From positions 1 to 64,000 of the forward strand of contig JACCGJ010000678.1 of NCBI GenBank assembly GCA_013407085.1: 64,000 nucleotides of DNA, written 5' to 3'. Source of the DNA: Atriophallophorus winterbourni. Its lineage: Eukaryota; Platyhelminthes; Trematoda; Plagiorchiida; Microphallidae. A program made the position numbers and the translations under genes. Shown here piece after piece: positions 44,147 to 55,000 of this stretch. Each line of letters begins with the position of its first letter. Position 1 is the stretch's first letter. The notes below the pieces were generated by a model, which was not told the DNA's origin, searched no databases, and saw only the letters and a list, made by a program, of their open reading frames with translations.

Positions 44147-44175
<29 letters not shown>
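44147..44175. repeat. (TA)n microsatellite
   Basis: About 14 AT units 3' of the PLE. Confidence 0.95.
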
Positions 44176-44177
<2 letters not shown>

Positions 44178-44216
44178 CGATGATAGTTTATCAATAGTTT
44201 GGGGCAAAATTCGGAT

Positions 44217-45828
44217 TACCGTAAACACCCGCGTATAGGACGATACCATGTATAGGACGCAGTGGATATTTGACCCTAAAAACGATGGAAAACCTGTGTA
44301 CCTGTGTATAGGACGCATCCTAATTTTAGTCCTTAATTTCTATTAATTTTTATAGAAACGATGAACTTAAGTCAATCACGGTGAACTCCATACAATCGCT
44401 ATGATCGTCGTGTGTGCTGATTGCTGATTCATTCATCCTGTCAGTCAGCAGATGTCTGCCTAGCCTATGTAGACTATCGTGGAAAGTGCACTTTTCATTC
44501 ATGATTGGATGACATTTTTAAGGAAAAGTTTCTGCTCCAACGAGAGTCAAATACTACTCCATGATTGGTTGATATTACACTTTCATGATATCACACATCG
44601 GCAGTATAAATATTCTACCTATTACCGGTGTTTTTTAAAGATAGAGTTCATAATTACCCTTCAACATGACGAAGACAAAACGACAGAGCTATACTTCAAA
44701 ATTTAAAATGGAAGTGATCAAGTACGCGAAAGAACACGGGAACCGGGCAGCTGAGCGGCAATTTGGTCCGACTGAATGCGTGATCAGAAAATGAAGAAAA
44801 GCCGAAAGTACCATTAAAGAAATGCGAAAGGTGAAGAGTGCGAACAGAGGCTCGAAGGCTCACCACCCTAACCTGGAAAAGGCGCTCATTAAATGGATTC
44901 AAGATACTCGTCGAGACTGTCTGGGGGTCAGCAAGGTCTGTCACTATGCGATCGACTGGAAATGAAAAGAACCGGTTCACCGTGAAATTTGGGTGTATGG
45001 CTGATGGCACGAACTTACCACCGTACGTCGTCTTCAAGCGGAAAACCATGCCTAAAGACAAGTTCCCGAGTGGTGTGATAGTCAGGGTGCAAAAACAAGG
45101 ATGGTTCAATGACAGCTTAATGGACGATTGGCTGAAAACAGTATGGATGAAACGCAAAGGTGGTCTGGAGAAACAGCGATCGATGCTGGTGTTAGACGCC
45201 TTCCGATGTCATACAACTAACAATGTTAAATCAAAATTGAAGTGGCACAATACAGACCTCGTCGTCATCCCCGGCGGCATGACCAGTATTCTGCAACCGA
45301 TGGATGTCGTCGTGAATAAGCCATTCAAAGCAGCATTAAAGCAGAAATGGGCCGAATGGATGATTAATGGTGAGCATACTTTCACCAAGTGCGGCAACAT
45401 GAAAAAAGTTGACATGCCTACGATCTGCCAATGGATAGTAGATACCTGGAAAGAATTGCCAATCAAGACCATGGTGGAGGGATTCAAGAAATGTTCTATC
45501 AGCAACATGTTAGACGGCACGGAAGACGATATTCTCTGGATAGACGACCCAGACAACGATGGTGACGCCGAAAGGGAGGAAGAGCTGGACTATCATGAAG
45601 ATTGCATAACACAACAGGAGTGGACTGCTTCGTTGAATGAAGACAGTGACGACGAGGATAAATATTGATAAATATTGTACCGGTAAGTTTGAAATTTTTA
45701 TAATAAATTTTTGATAATATGATAAATGCATAATTTTTATAATAAAAGTATCCACGGATAAGACGCACATGGGATTTTAGGGCAACTTATGAAGAAAAAA
45801 TGCGTCTTATAAGCGGGTATTTACGGTA
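44217..45828 (+). mobile_element. pogo/Tigger-like DNA transposon with TIRs
   Basis: TIRs: CCGTAAACACCCGC from 44219 and GCGGGTATTTACGG ending 45826, flanked by TA on both sides (44217-44218, 45827-45828) as in Tc1/mariner-pogo insertions. Subterminal TATAGGACGC motifs recur at 44234, 44251 and 44307, with ATAAGACGCA at 45758 and its inverse at 45801; these may be transposase-binding sites. The 1.6-kb element encodes a decayed transposase. Confidence 0.88.
44666..45668 (+). pseudogene. pogo/Tigger transposase pseudogene
   Basis: ATG 44666 opens a psq/CENP-B-type helix-turn-helix region: SYTSKFKMEVIKYAKEHGNR, AAERQFG, then a TGA at 44792 in VIRK-RK where tryptophan is expected. Near 44930 the frame changes and roughly 100 residues, including the first catalytic aspartate, seem deleted. 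The rest (44945-45668) is open: NEKNRFTVKFGCMADGTNLP, KGGLEKQRSMLVLDAFRCH, LVVIPGGMTSILQPMDVVVN, and an acidic C-terminus (DPDNDGDAEREEEL, NEDSDDEDKY). The second and third D of the DDD triad (LDAF, LQPMD) are present. It resembles Tigger/jerky-type transposases. A domesticated gene is unlikely given the intact TIRs and lesions. Confidence 0.88.
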
Positions 45829-46170
45829 GCTCTCATATAATCGTCAAGTTTAGATTTGAATATAGATAAACTGTTTGAGCTTACCTAATCGGCAGGTAAG
45901 GGATTCCAAACAAAGCACACACGCACCGATTAAAAATACCTGCGGTAGTTCCGTTTGGAATGGGGCCTTTCCGAGTTGCAACCACGGCCACGGCTGTTAC
46001 TAGAATTTCGAAGGTGGAATAATAAGTCTAGGGGGTGGGAAACAGTAGTAAGTATTTTGTATGCGAGGATGAGATCATCTCGCATTCTCCTTTGTGCAAG
46101 TGTCCTCAGCTCCAATCTCCATCCAACGATGTGAAATGCGATAAAGATTTGGCTTCGGACTTTGAACCTT
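45829..46170 (-). mobile_element. CR1/Jockey-like LINE C-terminal fragment
   Basis: The - strand reads LRTLAQRRMRDDLILAYKIL and later RNYRRYF. On + the block GGGATTCCAAACAAAGCACAC matches the C-terminal regions near 37250. It abuts the TA at the right end of the pogo element, so the transposon may have jumped into this LINE. Confidence 0.7.
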
Positions 46171-47419
46171 TTCGTCTGTGTTAGGTAACATAAATATACC
46201 TACAATCGAAAGTGCTCAATCTGAATCTGGACAGTCAATTCTCAAAATGTAGGTGATACAATTCGGTAACAAATTGGATTGCCTCTGCTAAATCCTTCCG
46301 GTCGAGTTTACGTATGTACATGGAAAACTGGTGATTTCGGTTAAGTTGATCGATTGAATTGGAGCGATACTATGTGAGTGAGCTGTGTTTGTCTGTAGTC
46401 AATTTCTTTCAGACAAATATTCATATGCAAGCGCGAGTAATCGGATATCAGTACAGTTGCCACTAGATTTAACTCGTGTACTGGTTTAAAATCAAGTTTC
46501 GTACTTTATGTTTCATGTTGTTAGTAGCTCTGGTTGCCGCAGCAAGAATCGGTACAGGTAGTAGAGTGTCTCTTCTGAAACCACAAATCTTTGCGGACGA
46601 GTAAGTTCGTTGGACATGTTTTTTCCAATTATGAAACGAGAGAATGTATTCAACCCAGAGTATATCGCTCGAAATACACTTTCGTTAACGCTCTCGGTTT
46701 GTCATTATATCGATCCGTCTTGCCCAGTGCAATCGCAGGTCTATCGCAGGACCCCACGTTACCTCAACGGTTAGGGTCATGTAAATGCAAAAACACACCT
46801 GTCGCACTTACTGTGACCAAGTCTAATCTAAACATTGTAGGATCATGTTACACGAGCATTGTAGTCACTATATTAAAATCCTTCAAGGGTGTGCCGGATG
46901 AATATGTATGTGAATAAGGATTTTCTTCAGGAGAGAACATTTCGTGTGATTAACTGTAGCTGATTGTATCCTTATTGCAATCCATTATCGAGTTTTACTT
47001 GCCATTCACCCACCGTTTCGATTCACGGTTAATCGTGCTGTCCTGACACCAGTCGTGTGGTGTGTTAGTTTGTTAATGACTTCACTGTTTAGTCAGCATG
47101 ATTTTCCCAAAATTCAAAAAAATGTAACAGGAGTTCATATAAAATGAATACTAAACTAGTCGTAAGTATCCGGAATAGTGTTAATGTGACGTGCTGAGAT
47201 GTAGAGTTAATCGTTGCATACCAACAGTTGATGCGTTGTCCATAGCCAAACAGTGAAGTAAACAGAACAAACAGAAGTTCAACGTCTAATGTGTCGTACC
47301 ATGGACGGTAGCTAAATCAACGTATGCTATTGCAATTGGCCCGGGAAAACAAGCTGGTTTCTGGGTTATAGAAAGCAGATGAAAACAAATTGAATGTGAT
47401 TGAAACTGACTCAAATTAA
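46171..47419. other. No supported gene
   Basis: A 108-codon ORF (46591-46917 +) has no recognisable feature. Weak similarity of 47215-47340 to the Gypsy LTR near 49180-49330 (ACAGAACAAA...TTCAACGT) is too short to call. Confidence 0.4.
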
Positions 47420-48360
47420 TCCAAGTAATTCAAAGTTTTAATGGTCCACAAAGCAAATAGTTTACCATAACCATAGATTAAAAATATACGGAATGCATGA
47501 AAACCACAAAGATGTTTTGTCAATACGGAAAGTCAGCTTATGTATTGAGTTGCGATGTATGATTTAGTCAACATATACTTGTTAAGTTCAGCCTTGAACA
47601 TGTTCAGTCTTGATGTACAAAAGGTATGTTGGGGCAGAGAATTCCATATAAAACAAATTCGGACAGCAAAGAAAAGCCTTCGAAAATTTGATCTAGAGTG
47701 TGGAATAACTAATTTTTAGCCATGAGTTCTTCGACCACGTGCTTCTTGCCGATGAAACAGGTGTTCAAGTGGGTGATCCACTGTATGCAGAATGTTGAGC
47801 AGCAGGATCAAGTCACCTACGACACGACGGTACGAAAAGTCAAATAGGTTCAGAGTTGCAATCCTCTCCTCGTATGGCCTGTTGTATAGTCCGGTCACCA
47901 GTTTTGTAGCGCGGTGGTATACGCGTTGCAGCTAGGTCATGTCCTTTTGTAACCATGGGGACATTGCTTGAACAACATACTTCATTGTTGGCCGGATCTA
48001 AGTGTTAATTATCCATTGGAGTACCTGCTTTTTGAAACTACCAAAGATCTTTCTGAGCACTGCTAAGCCTTGGCACGACTTTTTGCATACCCAAGAACAC
48101 TGTCGTGAAGACTTCAAGTTACTCCTAATTCACACACCCAGGTTTTTCTCTTCCGTAACCCATGAAAGGTGCTGGTATCCCAGAGATTATGTGAATTCGA
48201 ATGATTTCCGACGTTTAACATTTTACATTTTGGGATGATGAATGGTAGGCAGTTTCGTAAGGACCACGTATGATGTGCTTCGATATATTTTTGTAGAATT
48301 TGGCAATCTTCTATCGTGCGTACGCTATGTACACAATTTAGGTCACGGTCTAACAAGACA
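47420..48360 (-). mobile_element. CR1/Jockey-like LINE 3' fragment
   Basis: 3' end at 47420-47455 (ATTCAAAGTTTTAATGGTCC on +). ORF2 C-terminus at 47716-47898 (YNRPYEERIATLNLFDFSYR, LEHLFHRQEARGRRTHG). RT end at 48114-48356 (VRTIEDCQILQKYIE, CLPFIIPKCKMLNVG). The copy is 5'-truncated at about 48360, within RT. It is collinear with 5843-6700. Confidence 0.85.
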
Positions 48361-48790
48361 AACGGGTATTAGTTGTCATGGCTGAATCTGGTTTATCCTA
48401 TGTCATGGTTTCATCAACTGGAATTTAGGTCACGTATGTTAGCGAAAACAATATTATCATTTGTCGTTCACCCAACAAGCGGACTTTTGGGAGCAAAAAT
48501 TTTACGATCAAAAATATGAACTCGATCAAAATCGTTGTCCAATACGAGATGGCAAGCGTGCGTGGTAGCTCCTCCATCAGCCGTTTGAATCTTGAATCTA
48601 GATGTTGAAACGATTTTGCACGTATGATGGGTTCTAGACAGTGACGGGTGCATTGTCACTTATCTGTATGTAGTGCCAGGATGACAATCCCCTGTGAAAA
48701 TGATTGATATCTTGCTATTTCCAGTCGCCTGGTGCTAGTCCCATATGTAGCAAATGACCAAACTTGTCAGACAAATTTCATAAAATTGTA
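48361..48790. other. No supported gene
   Basis: Only short ORFs without features. Confidence 0.4.
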
Positions 48791-49145
48791 TTGGAAGTTT
48801 TTAGCAGTATTGGAGTTACCTCGTTTGACCATCCTTGTTGAGAAAAACAACTATGAAATGCTGGCGGTACCCCATTCCCGGCTGAACTGTAGATGGTATT
48901 TTTATTCTGTCCGTGTCTGGAACCGTATGCCTTCTACCGTTGCTCACTCCACTAGCTTGCACGAAATTAAAACGAAATTAGACGAATTTTTATTAAATTA
49001 TTCGTTTCCTGAACACTTATATACTGCTTACTCTAATTCCTTATCTTGTTTATACACTTACATTTCAGTTGTTACCAGCCTATGGTTGTTGTTAAGCTTG
49101 TCGCTTTTCAGACCATTAAAAACCTTTAATTACCTTGAATTAATA
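48791..49145 (+). mobile_element. CR1/Jockey-like LINE 3' fragment
   Basis: The frame ends LAVPHSRLNCRWYFYSVRVW, NRMPSTVAHSTSLHEIKTKL, the WN-x-L/MP region at the very C-terminus of CR1-like ORF2. The 3' UTR closes with CAGACCATTAAAAACCTTTA and CTTGAATTAA, the family's terminus in + orientation. Confidence 0.8.
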
Positions 49146-49480
49146 TGGTGAACGGCCCGTTGCCAAATTGTTCTAGCATAGACAGTCGTTGCGTTCTATT
49201 AATCGATACGTTGTTCTTAACCCTACGGTCAGGAAAACAGAACAAAGCCGGAATTGAACGTTGAGCAGAAGTCCAAGGTCCAAAGTATCCAGGGCGTGCT
49301 GTAGCCATGGCCATGGTTTGTATTAATATGACAACAACAGAGTGAACGTGTGAGGGTACAGAATAATCGTGGGAAAACGCATAGTGAAACCGATGGAAGT
49401 TCGTTGTCATGGGCGAGTCAGACAATTTGAATGTTGTGAAAATGGGGGTTTGTTGCTGAGGTGCAGCACGACTCACCCAA
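49146..49480 (-). repeat. Gypsy LTR plus primer-site fragment
   Basis: The reverse complement repeats the Gypsy LTR at 10441-10724: TTGTCTGACTCGCCCATGA, AGTCCAAGGTCCAA, GTTGCGTTCTAT, and just past the LTR TTTGGCAACG corresponding to TTTGGCGACG at 10727. A LINE 3' end (48791-49145) abuts it. The 181-codon ORF across 49126-49671 (-) is therefore LTR sequence and not a gene. Confidence 0.7.
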
Positions 49481-51130
49481 CAATGCTTTTCATCAGTACT
49501 GTACAAACAGTCAGAGTAACCACTCACATCATTCATTAATAAATTTTCAATCAAAAAACCACAAGCTGATGTCATACATACGACAAAAGCATTTAAAACC
49601 CCTGAGAGATTAACGGAGACATTCCTATAATGCATGAATTGATACATTGTTGTGGGCATAAACAACACCATTGAGACGTCAAAATGATTGACGCCTGGAA
49701 GACAACCTCAGCGATTTAATTGCAAGGTAGGACTAACGGACCCAAATTGGTGAAATATCAAACCAAACGGGTGTGACAAAATCGCCTGACATGAAAGAAC
49801 GAGATGATAACTCGCACAGACTGGCTATGTGGCATAAGCTTGAGCACGCACGATTATTTTGCTGATGACATTGGGGTTGTTGCCACCCCAAATCTAATTC
49901 AGACTACATGAGCGTGTTCAAGTTCCGCCGAAATAGCAAGCATCGCTCCTAATGCGAAATCTCGGCAGTTCATACCTCATAATCTCAAAGTCGGCAGCCT
50001 TCGGATCCGTACACAGGGAATGGTTCTACTGATCTTCTGGGTAGAATTGAAGGATACCGAAATATACCTTTGTCAAGGTCGGGCATTGAGAGAAGTGTAT
50101 GATAATTTCTACAATCGTTCGAACTGCTCTTGAGCAGAGCTTTGTAGGTGAGGAGAAAAACGACGTTATTCGTTTATAAGAACTTTTTGAGTTGTTCCAA
50201 AACACGTTTCCTATATCCGGCAGAATGGTTTGATTGGCATTGACTTATATTACACCATTTTCGGTAATCCATTATACAACCCGCTAGAAAGCTTCGCTGT
50301 ATCTATACAAGAGCCAATAAAACGCACATTTATATAACTTTTAATTATAGAAGCACTACACTAAACGTTCACGGGTTTCGGAACTTGATCTAATTCACTC
50401 CACTCCACAAAATTGGCATCTGGAATATGAGTAAAATCGGTAAACTATACCATACCAGCAGTTCCATAGCTATGAATTGAGCACACAATGGAGAACGGTT
50501 GAATGCTCAACTTTGACTTTTAATTTCATGTAGCTTTATCACTGAGTAGTTTGTGGATATGCTCAAAGTGTTTTATTCGTGGAAGACAAACTTTTCTAAT
50601 ATCCTAATTCTACCGCGTCCTTTGTTTGCTATTAAATTTTCTATCATTGTTAATTGGTACAATTATTTTCGCTCACGTTTTGTGGTTTAACTTGATATTA
50701 TTTCAAAATCGCATGGATTACAATTGGTTCCTTATGCTTAAAGTGCAACAATACTTCCACCTGCTTGCATACACGATAATCCATTTTGACTTCTTCTACT
50801 GTCAGGCAAAGATGCACTCTCTGCTTTTCTTAAACTATGACCCAATAAACACCCAAAGTTCTGTTCGGTACAAATATTATCGATTATGCCAATATTACAT
50901 TTCCTAAACACACCAAATCCATACCGTCAATTCCAAGCAGCCCACACGTGCACGCACATGCACAACAGTTGAAGCGCCTCACATTCCCGTCTGCCTTTCA
51001 CCTCTTTCCGTCCGCGCAAAATCCGATACAGGGGGTGGCACTGATTGCAGGGCTTTACACTCTATTATCGATCGATTCTACCAGCACACTGGTTCAGCTA
51101 TCCATTCCAACCAATCAGGTTGCAGCATTT
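49481..51130. other. Intergenic stretch upstream of the myosin gene
   Basis: No gene seen. The proximal part (about 50900-51130) probably contains myosin promoter sequence, but no binding site could be assigned with confidence. Confidence 0.35.
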
Positions 51131-51138
51131 CTTTCCTT

Positions 51139-51147
51139 CTATAAATT
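51139..51147 (+). promoter_or_regulatory. Candidate TATA box of the myosin gene
   Basis: CTATAAATT at 51139-51147. A start about 25-30 bp downstream would give a non-coding exon ending at the GTAAGT donor at 51280. Confidence 0.4.
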
Positions 51148-51169
51148 ATGCCATCCAAACCGTGTCAGG

Positions 51170-51279
51170 CCAGATGCCCCAGTGTGTCTGCACTGTTTTG
51201 CTGTCCGCTTTGTGATTTCGACCACGAGAGATTCTGAGAGAGTTCGTTTCATTCATATTTGATTTCGCTAACTAATCAC
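51170..51279 (+). other. Probable non-coding first exon of the myosin gene
   Basis: AATCAC|GTAAGT at 51280 is a strong donor. The next acceptor (TTTTCCATCCAG, ending 51854) lies 7 nt upstream of the myosin ATG, so an intron 51280-51854 in the 5' UTR is likely. The exon's 5' limit is inferred from the TATA box. Confidence 0.45.
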
Positions 51280-51861
51280 GTAAGTTTCACCATGAAATGT
51301 TCAAATCGTTTTGTAATTTAACCATAACATATCGTTTTACTGATTACTTAAATTTCACCATCTATTCCTGTACCCTACGTATGCTTTTTTGGGCTCAATC
51401 GGTCAATATTGTTCATATCTCGAACAATGTCACTTTTTTGTAAATAATACACACATTTAATATATTCACACAAATCATGAAACTGTTTGGGCTATTTCAT
51501 ACTTCAGTGAACCCGATGTAGATCTCATTTTCCGATGAAATCAGGATAAGACATTCTTATTTAGACACCACGTAGAATGTAAAGTGTAAAATAGTATCAA
51601 TCTAGTGCATTCATGTCAAGTATATCATATTCGAAAATCAAAACAAAATCAATAATTTTTCCCGGGCCAAGTGGAGAGAATTTCATTTATGATCATGCTT
51701 TGGTTGTTACCCACTACCCGTGCCATTACACTGTTCACTCAGATTCGCATAATACGCAATCATAATCTTCTTTCAATGAAGGTACATTTCGTTCTCTTGA
51801 ATTTCCCCTAACACTTTTTCTGCTGTTTATGCACCTTGCCTGTTTTCCATCCAGTTTCGAT

Positions 51862-52044
51862 ATGGATCCATCCGACCCAGACTTCCGCTACCTCGGCGTT
51901 GACCGGAAGACATTGCTGAAAGAACAGGGCACTTTCGATGCGAAAAGTGTCATTTGGGTGGAGGATGAGAAAGAGGGCTATGTGATGGCTGATATTGTGG
52001 ATTCCTCGGGTGATACGATCACAGTGAGAATGAAAGATGGCACG
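51862..52044 (+). CDS. MHC: Myosin exon 1
   Basis: 61 codons, N-terminal SH3-like region ([18 protein letters not shown]). Donor ACG|GTAAGT, phase 0. Confidence 0.93.
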
Positions 52045-55000
52045 GTAAGTCCGGTGCTGCTGTTGGAATCCATTAAATGGCATGTTCACAACAGGGAGTT
52101 GTGACTCTGTGCAGTAACGTGAACCATTAAGATCGGTTTTAAACTCTAGACAATTGTAGGACAATTACAAACTGCTGATGATAGCATTTTCTGATTAAAT
52201 AACCGTTATCGTTCATTTTCACATCACAAACCTCGCTACTGGTGTCGTAACGTATATCATTGGGTATAATTAGATCGATTTCCTTTATTAAAGAACTAGG
52301 AGGGATTGTGTACCCAGTGTTAGTTTAAGTGTCTCACAAGATTGGCACAGTATAACCTATTAAATGAATATTTCAATAACTTGGTCTCCTTTCCCTACAA
52401 CTGGTTTTAATTGTAATCTATCTGTGAAACTTGTTCATTTTCTTCTGTTCGAGTTAGCAAATAACACCAATGCTTTTCACAGGAGAAAAAAGTGAAAAAA
52501 GATGATGCGCAACAAGTCAACCCACCGAAATTTTTCCTCATTGAGGACATGGCCAATTTGACATTCTTGAATGACGCGTCCGTGTTGGAAAACCTGCGTG
52601 CACGTTACTATCGGCAACTTATTTACGTAAGTTTACGCGATTTTCTTTTCAAGTTGTTTGGAGTCCAGTGAAAAACAGTGCATGTTCGGCACATTAAAAT
52701 AAACAGTGAGTCTTTTCTTAAAGACCCCGGTCAAAGATGTATCTCGTCAGTGCAACCTGAAATCAGCATTTCGTCGGAATCGTATCGATGTAACAAATAA
52801 AACTAACCGATTTTGTAAGCTGTGGTCAAACAGATTCCCGCATGCAATTTCAATCTCCAAAATTATTCGCACATTTGAGCGTTCTACCATATGGCGGTAA
52901 ATGCTTCTTATGCGATTACTATATCTCTTGAATTGATTGCAGTATAATTCGATCAATTGTGCATGAAACGGAATCGAGAGAAGGTCTAGATGTTACTAAC
53001 CGATTCATCATTATTATAAGACCCCTTTCGGTTGTGTAATCGATCCTAGAATAAAAGGGAAGATATCGAAGCTAATGTTAGAACCCTGTTCTACGGATTC
53101 CCAAATCATATCTTGTTAGGTTTGCTTTGCTCGGCTAGTCACAGTGATAGAAATTACGTCCTTCTTAAAGAAATTTATAAAGGCTACTTGACAAAAAATT
53201 CAACTAAACTTTCTCCATGATAAGTTATGCTGTAGTTAGTTGTACATCATTTGTCCAAGAATATTTACAATTTACGTTCGATATATGTGAATTCTTCTAA
53301 ACATGAAACCTTATATAATTTGTCAGTATCTCATTCCTGGGTGAATTATGTTGCTTTATTTCACCTGAACTCAATCGTATAATTCTTTTAATAGACTTAC
53401 TCAGGACTGTTCTGCGTAGCCGTCAATCCCTACAAACGTTTTCCAATTTACACGGCATCCGTGGCAATGAAATATAAAGGAAAACGTCGAAGTGAAATGC
53501 CTCCTCATATCTTCTCAATCTCAGACAATGCTTATCATAACATGCTCCAAGGTACGTCAATATCAGCCGGGTATGTTAGTTCAATAACACGCGCTTTATT
53601 CCCATCCCATCTTCACCCGTTTTTACATCATTTCAGACCGCGAAAACCAGTCCATTTTGATCACGTAAGTGGTACCTACAGAAATGCCTTCCAGGAAACT
53701 TCTCACGCAGCATATTTATACACCTGTCATCTCAATTTGTTTATATTATTAAACTTACAGAGGCGAGAGTGGTGCGGGAAAAACGGAAAACACGAAAAAA
53801 GTCATTGCCTATTTCGCGATTGTCGCTGCTGCGGTTAAAAAAGAAGAAGATGAAACATCCAAGAAAGCAAGTCTTTGTGTTCACTTTTTAGCGCATGAAG
53901 CGTACTACCACGCTATTGCTTAACTAATATTGTTGCTTTTATAGGGCACGTTGGAAGACCAAATTGTACAAGCTAATCCAGTGCTTGAAGCATACGGAAA
54001 CGCTAAAACTACACGAAACAATAATTCTTCGCGATTTGTACGTTATACGTTCGTAACGTTGACTATACTTTAGGGTAAATTTATTCGAATTCACTTTGGA
54101 ACGACCGGCAAAATCGCTGGTGCGGATATTGAACACTGTAAGTTCGAACCAAGTCCGATTTATTGATTTTACTTTAGACTTGCTCGAAAAGTCACGTGTT
54201 GTGTCGCAAATGAAAGGAGAACGTAATTACCACATATTTTATCAACTGCTTTCTGACTATGGGAAGAAATATCATGGTAAGTTGTGTATTGTTTACCTAG
54301 TAAAATCTTATCTGTATCAAGTATTTATCAATTCTTGTTTCAATAACGTGCAGCCAGGGTCTATACTCCGGTATCAGTAACACGGAGGGATTTAAATTGC
54401 GTTATTGTTACTATTTATATTGATACAAATACTATACAATTATTACCGTAAATCCATTTGCATAAGCTCATATGCGCGCGTGTATGCTTCCATGTCGTTT
54501 CAAGCGGCCTTTTAAGAGTTTGCGTTTTAAAAATTGCTCAATTGCCTCAACACTTTGAGGCATAGATGTCAGTTTACTAAGTACAACAGCCGTATCATAA
54601 ATATTATTAAACGATACTTAGATTCGTCTCGTATAAAGAGCTAATATGCTGTTTAAGTTAATTCAAAGTTTTTTAAAATGGTCTTAAAAGGAACAAACTT
54701 AACAATATCCATAGGATGGTAAAAATTAAAATGTATATGTATAAAACAAGATAGACAGTTAAATTAAGCAGTACATAGGTAGTCGGGAAAATTCAACAAA
54801 ACTTTTCTAATTTGGTTTTTAAGTCCTGAAAGCTAGTGGAGTGCGCAATGGTAGAAGGAAAACTGTTCCAAGTAAAACAGACACAGGCTTGTTGTAATGC
54901 TGAGAACTAGTTTTGTTGAGCGGTGATAGATTCGCTGCATAAGTTCTACATCGTTCTTAAGCCACGGAGACCATGACTGCATAGTGTATTTCCTGACTTG

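Noticed and set aside
49126..49671. 181-codon ORF on the - strand
   Set aside because: Much of it overlaps sequence shared with the Gypsy LTR at 10441-10724, and it ends in a LINE 3' terminus; no protein domain is visible.
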